Shown here: piece by piece, positions 61,543 through 64,000 of the stretch
How the letters are laid out: each line of letters opens with the position of its first letter
Numbering within the stretch: the stretch's first letter is position 1
Notes under the pieces: generated by a model
Databases searched by the model: none
What the model was told of the DNA's origin: nothing
The model's input: the letters and a program-made list of their open reading frames with translations, nothing else
From: UBA6244 sp965140775
Lineage (GTDB): Bacteria > Bacteroidota > Bacteroidia > Bacteroidales > F082
Direction: 5' to 3'
DNA: 64,000 bases
Assembly (NCBI GenBank): GCA_965140775.1
Contig: OZ223471.1
Span: forward strand, 1,240,001-1,304,000
Made by a program: the position numbers and the translations under genes

Positions 61543-61698
61543 TAAAAAAATATATGAAAACCTTTTAAAAATTGGCTTAGACGAGGCTTTCGAGGTTTTT
61601 TAATGACGATTTTACTCATGGTGATGAGGAAGAAAAAATGGAGAGAAACGAAGTATAGGACAATTATTTAAAATGAATAGATAAAAAAATAATTAATC

Positions 61699-62949
61699 AT
61701 GGATATAAAAATAGAAAAGAAAAAAGGACTAAAAACCAAACACATTGTTTGGGTAGCAGGTGGAGCAGTATTTTTGCTTTTAATTTATTATGCCTTTTTT
61801 GCCAATAGTTTAAGTACTTATCGTACAGATAAAGAAAAGCTTACCATTTCCACGGTTGAGCAGGGGATATTTCACGATTATATCACCATCAATGGTAGCG
61901 TGCAGCCCATTTCTACTATTTTTCTCGATGCCAGAGAAGGCGGCCGAGTGGAGGAGAAAGTAGCCGAAGAAGGTCAAATGGTAAAAAAAGGAGATATCTT
62001 ATTGCGACTGAGTAACGATGATTTAAGTTTAAGCATCCTCAATAGCGAGGCCCAATTGGCCGAAAAAAGTAATTTCCTGAGAAATACTATGGTCACAATG
62101 GAGCAGGAAAGATTACAAATTAAACGAGAGCTTTTAAATCTGGAATTTGATATCAAGAGAAAAAAACGAACCTGGGAACAAAACCAGGAATTGTATAAAG
62201 AAAACCTGATAGCCAAAGAGGAATATCTGAAATCTCAAGAAGATTATGAATTTGCTCAACGAAGCTATGAACTCTATTTGGAAAGACAGAAGCAAGATTC
62301 CATTTATCGCAGTATTCAGGTGAAGCAAATGGAAGATAATCTGCACAATATGGAGCGTAATCTTCATTTGGTAAGAAAACGAGAGGAACAATTAAATGTA
62401 AAATCTCCAATAGATGGCCAGCTCACCATTTTAGATGTGGAATTAGGACAATCGGTACCCAAAGGAGGAAGATTAGGTCAAATTCATGTGTTGACCAGTT
62501 ATAAAGTAGTTGCCGAAATTGACGAGCATTATATCGATAAAGTAAAAACAGGTCTCAAAGCCATATTAGAGAGGCAAGGTCAGGAGTTTGAACTCAATAT
62601 TCGTAAGGTTCTTCCCGATGTAAAAGACGGAAGATTTACAGTAGAGTTGATTTTTGCCGATCAAATGCCTGACAATATGCGAACCGGACAAACCTATTAT
62701 GCGCGTTTGCAATTGGGAAATCCCAAAGATGCACTCTTATTGCCCAAAGGCAGCTTTTTTCAGAAAACTGGTGGACAGTGGATTTTCGTTTTATCGCCTG
62801 ATGGAAAATCAGCTGAAAAAAGAGCCATAAAAATTGGAAATCAAAACCCACAATATTATGAAGTTGTGGAAGGTTTGCAAGCAGGTGAAAAAGTTATAAG
62901 CTCCTCTTATGAGAATTTTGGAGAGAGCGAGAGAATAGTGTTTAAATAA
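61699..62949 (+). CDS. HlyD/MacA-type periplasmic adaptor of a tripartite exporter
   Basis: 416 residues. One N-terminal membrane anchor (about 15-36, HIVWVAGGAVFLLLIYYAFF). A barrel-sandwich half (GRVEEKVAEEGQMVKKGDIL, about 78-97) precedes a long coiled-coil hairpin (about 115-230), then the second sandwich half (VKSPIDGQLTILDVELGQSV) and a C-terminal beta-barrel domain with LLLPKGSFFQKTGGQWIFVL. It links the inner-membrane permease to TolC. It follows tolC in the same direction and precedes the permease gene by 22 bases. Confidence 0.93.
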   Translation: MDIKIEKKKGLKTKHIVWVAGGAVFLLLIYYAFFANSLSTYRTDKEKLTISTVEQGIFHDYITINGSVQPISTIFLDAREGGRVEEKVAEEGQMVKKGDILLRLSNDDLSLSILNSEAQLAEKSNFLRNTMVTMEQERLQIKRELLNLEFDIKRKKRTWEQNQELYKENLIAKEEYLKSQEDYEFAQRSYELYLERQKQDSIYRSIQVKQMEDNLHNMERNLHLVRKREEQLNVKSPIDGQLTILDVELGQSVPKGGRLGQIHVLTSYKVVAEIDEHYIDKVKTGLKAILERQGQEFELNIRKVLPDVKDGRFTVELIFADQMPDNMRTGQTYYARLQLGNPKDALLLPKGSFFQKTGGQWIFVLSPDGKSAEKRAIKIGNQNPQYYEVVEGLQAGEKVISSSYENFGESERIVFK

Positions 62950-62971
62950 TTAATACAAGAATTGTTGGTAG

Positions 62972-64000
62972 ATGAATTCGTTCAAGTTAAAACCGTTTTT
63001 TAAGCATTTGTTGCACAATAAGCAATTTACTTTTGTTACTATTATTGGATTTAGCATTGCTCTTACCTTTGTATTTCTCTTAAGTGCATATATAAAACAG
63101 GAATTATCCGTCGATCATTTTCAGAAAAACAAAGAACGTATCTATCGGTTAGCCAATGAAACAGGTTCGGCTTTTTGTCCGCCTTTTGGTAATTGGCTTA
63201 AAGAATTGTCACCTGAAATAGAGAGTTACACAAGGCTTTTTAACAATAGAGCTATTATTTCAGATACGAAAGGAGAAAAGTACCAATTGAACTATTTATT
63301 GGCCGATTCATCATTTTTCCATATTTTCTCTTATCCTTTTGTTGAAGGGAATCCGGATCATGCTTTAAGCTCAAAAAATAATATCGTATTGTCAAAATCT
63401 TTTGCCGAAAAAGTGTTCCCGGGAAAGTCGCCGATAGGACAAGTGATGAAAATAGATCAACAAGTCTTCACCGTAACTGCAGTATTAGAGGATTTCGGAA
63501 GTAATACACAATTATGGCCTTGCGATGCCATTCTCGATTTCAGAAATCTGGCCGATTTTTGGGAATTCCCTAAACTGATGGATAATTGGGGGAATTGTTC
63601 TTTCAGCTATTATGTAATGGCAAAAGAAAATACAAATCTTCCAGATAAGGAATCTCAGGTGTTAGAACAATGTAAGGAACATTTCTGGTTGTATGAAAGA
63701 GGATATGCAAAAGAATTTAAATTCGAGAAACTTACAGACGCCTATTTTAGTCACTATAGGAGCGATTTTGAGAAGATCAGGCAAAATAGTAAAGCTTCTG
63801 TTACTATATTATTTTCTATTGTGGTTTTTATTCTAATCCTGTCTATCATCAATTATATCAACCTTTCTGTAGCACAAACTACATTCAGAGCTAAAGAAAC
63901 TGCTATTAAAAAGCTGATGGGTGGAACCAGAGCCGGTTTATTCTCCCAATTGATCACAGAGTCCATTGTATTGACATTTTTCTCCGCTGTAATTGCATTT
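62972..64000 (+). CDS. MacB/FtsX-type ABC transporter permease, 3' end outside window
   Basis: Starts at the ATG 62972 and is open to the window end (343 codons seen). An N-terminal helix (about 19-40, FVTIIGFSIALTFVFLLSAY) precedes a MacB-like periplasmic core domain with IYRLANETGSAFCPPFGNWL, DSSFFHIFSYPFVEGNPDHA and SKSFAEKVFPGKSPIGQVMK. Then follows the FtsX domain helix (TILFSIVVFILILSIINYIN) and AKETAIKKLMGGTRAGLFSQ. Such permeases work with a separate ATP-binding subunit, which is not in this window and may lie downstream. Confidence 0.93.
   Translation, partial: MNSFKLKPFFKHLLHNKQFTFVTIIGFSIALTFVFLLSAYIKQELSVDHFQKNKERIYRLANETGSAFCPPFGNWLKELSPEIESYTRLFNNRAIISDTKGEKYQLNYLLADSSFFHIFSYPFVEGNPDHALSSKNNIVLSKSFAEKVFPGKSPIGQVMKIDQQVFTVTAVLEDFGSNTQLWPCDAILDFRNLADFWEFPKLMDNWGNCSFSYYVMAKENTNLPDKESQVLEQCKEHFWLYERGYAKEFKFEKLTDAYFSHYRSDFEKIRQNSKASVTILFSIVVFILILSIINYINLSVAQTTFRAKETAIKKLMGGTRAGLFSQLITESIVLTFFSAVIAF

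Larger units (their letters stand above)
61400..61698. other. intergenic region between tolC and the adaptor gene
   Basis: 299 bases. It contains a REP-like imperfect palindrome (61408-61460) and an 11-bp perfect stem-loop (61500-61542). No T-run follows the stem, so transcription may continue into the adaptor gene. No TGTAAA sites are present. Confidence 0.5.

Overview
The window comes from a member of the Bacteroidota. The evidence is a SusC/SusD/SusE outer-membrane sugar-uptake operon, a TonB receptor, a type IX secretion (T9SS) type A sorting domain, a CHU_C (type B) sorting domain on a giant PKD-repeat protein followed by a PorP/SprF-like gene, and promoter boxes of the TAnnTTTG type. 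T9SS cargo and a gliding-type adhesin suggest an environmental lineage; I cannot name a genus. Most of the window has intermediate GC with ordinary chromosomal genes. The stretch from about 50.2 to 55.9 kb is clearly AT-richer and looks acquired.

Layout. 1-3.5 kb: 3' part of a TonB-dependent receptor, a small His-rich membrane protein and two DUF4625-type lipoproteins, probably one uptake operon. 3.5-10.1 kb (minus strand): PPK2 polyphosphate kinase, YbdG-like MscS channel, an unknown protein, a TPMT-type methyltransferase, a secreted C1B (bleomycin hydrolase-like) peptidase, a SUI1/YciH factor, a diacylglycerol-kinase-family lipid kinase and a DUF5011 lipoprotein. 10.2-13.5 kb: HAD-like protein, M23 peptidase, and LpxB on the minus strand. 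13.67-18.9 kb: tRNA-Gln(UUG) with its own promoter and terminator, then rimP-nusA-infB ending in a terminator. 19.2-28.5 kb: lipoprotein beta-carbonic anhydrase, a small Cys-containing ORF, an FHS-family sugar transporter, an Omp28-like T9SS cargo, an ECF sigma factor, a TPR/LuxR-type regulator, a small membrane-anchored protein, PepD and a small parvulin. 29.0-37.2 kb: susC-susD-susE plus a convergent exported GH13 amylase, which together form an alpha-glucan utilisation locus. 37.8-49.9 kb: a 3641-residue modular adhesin (8 + 5 + 21 repeat domains + CHU_C) and its PorP/SprF partner.

49.9-55.9 kb is an AT-rich accessory island. It carries an intact subclass B1 metallo-beta-lactamase, two or three small unknown proteins and a 651-residue protein with a PD-(D/E)XK nuclease signature. 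Two of these genes are bounded by matching short inverted repeats with palindromic intergenic DNA between genes, an organisation like integron cassettes, although no integrase is present. A 143-bp direct repeat occurs before the lactamase and again before the nuclease gene.

55.9-64.0 kb is an export and regulation locus: an NtrB-like sensor kinase, an NtrC-like sigma-54 activator and an alpha/beta hydrolase on the minus strand; TolC, an HlyD/MacA adaptor and the start of a MacB/FtsX-type permease on the plus strand. The region upstream of tolC has an 11-bp-phased array of TGTAAA/TTTACA half-sites followed by a -24/-12-like element. The same TGTAAA-N5-TTTACA palindrome lies upstream of the activator gene. 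I infer that this two-component system controls both its own operon and the efflux operon; the regulatory logic is the best candidate here for an undescribed system.
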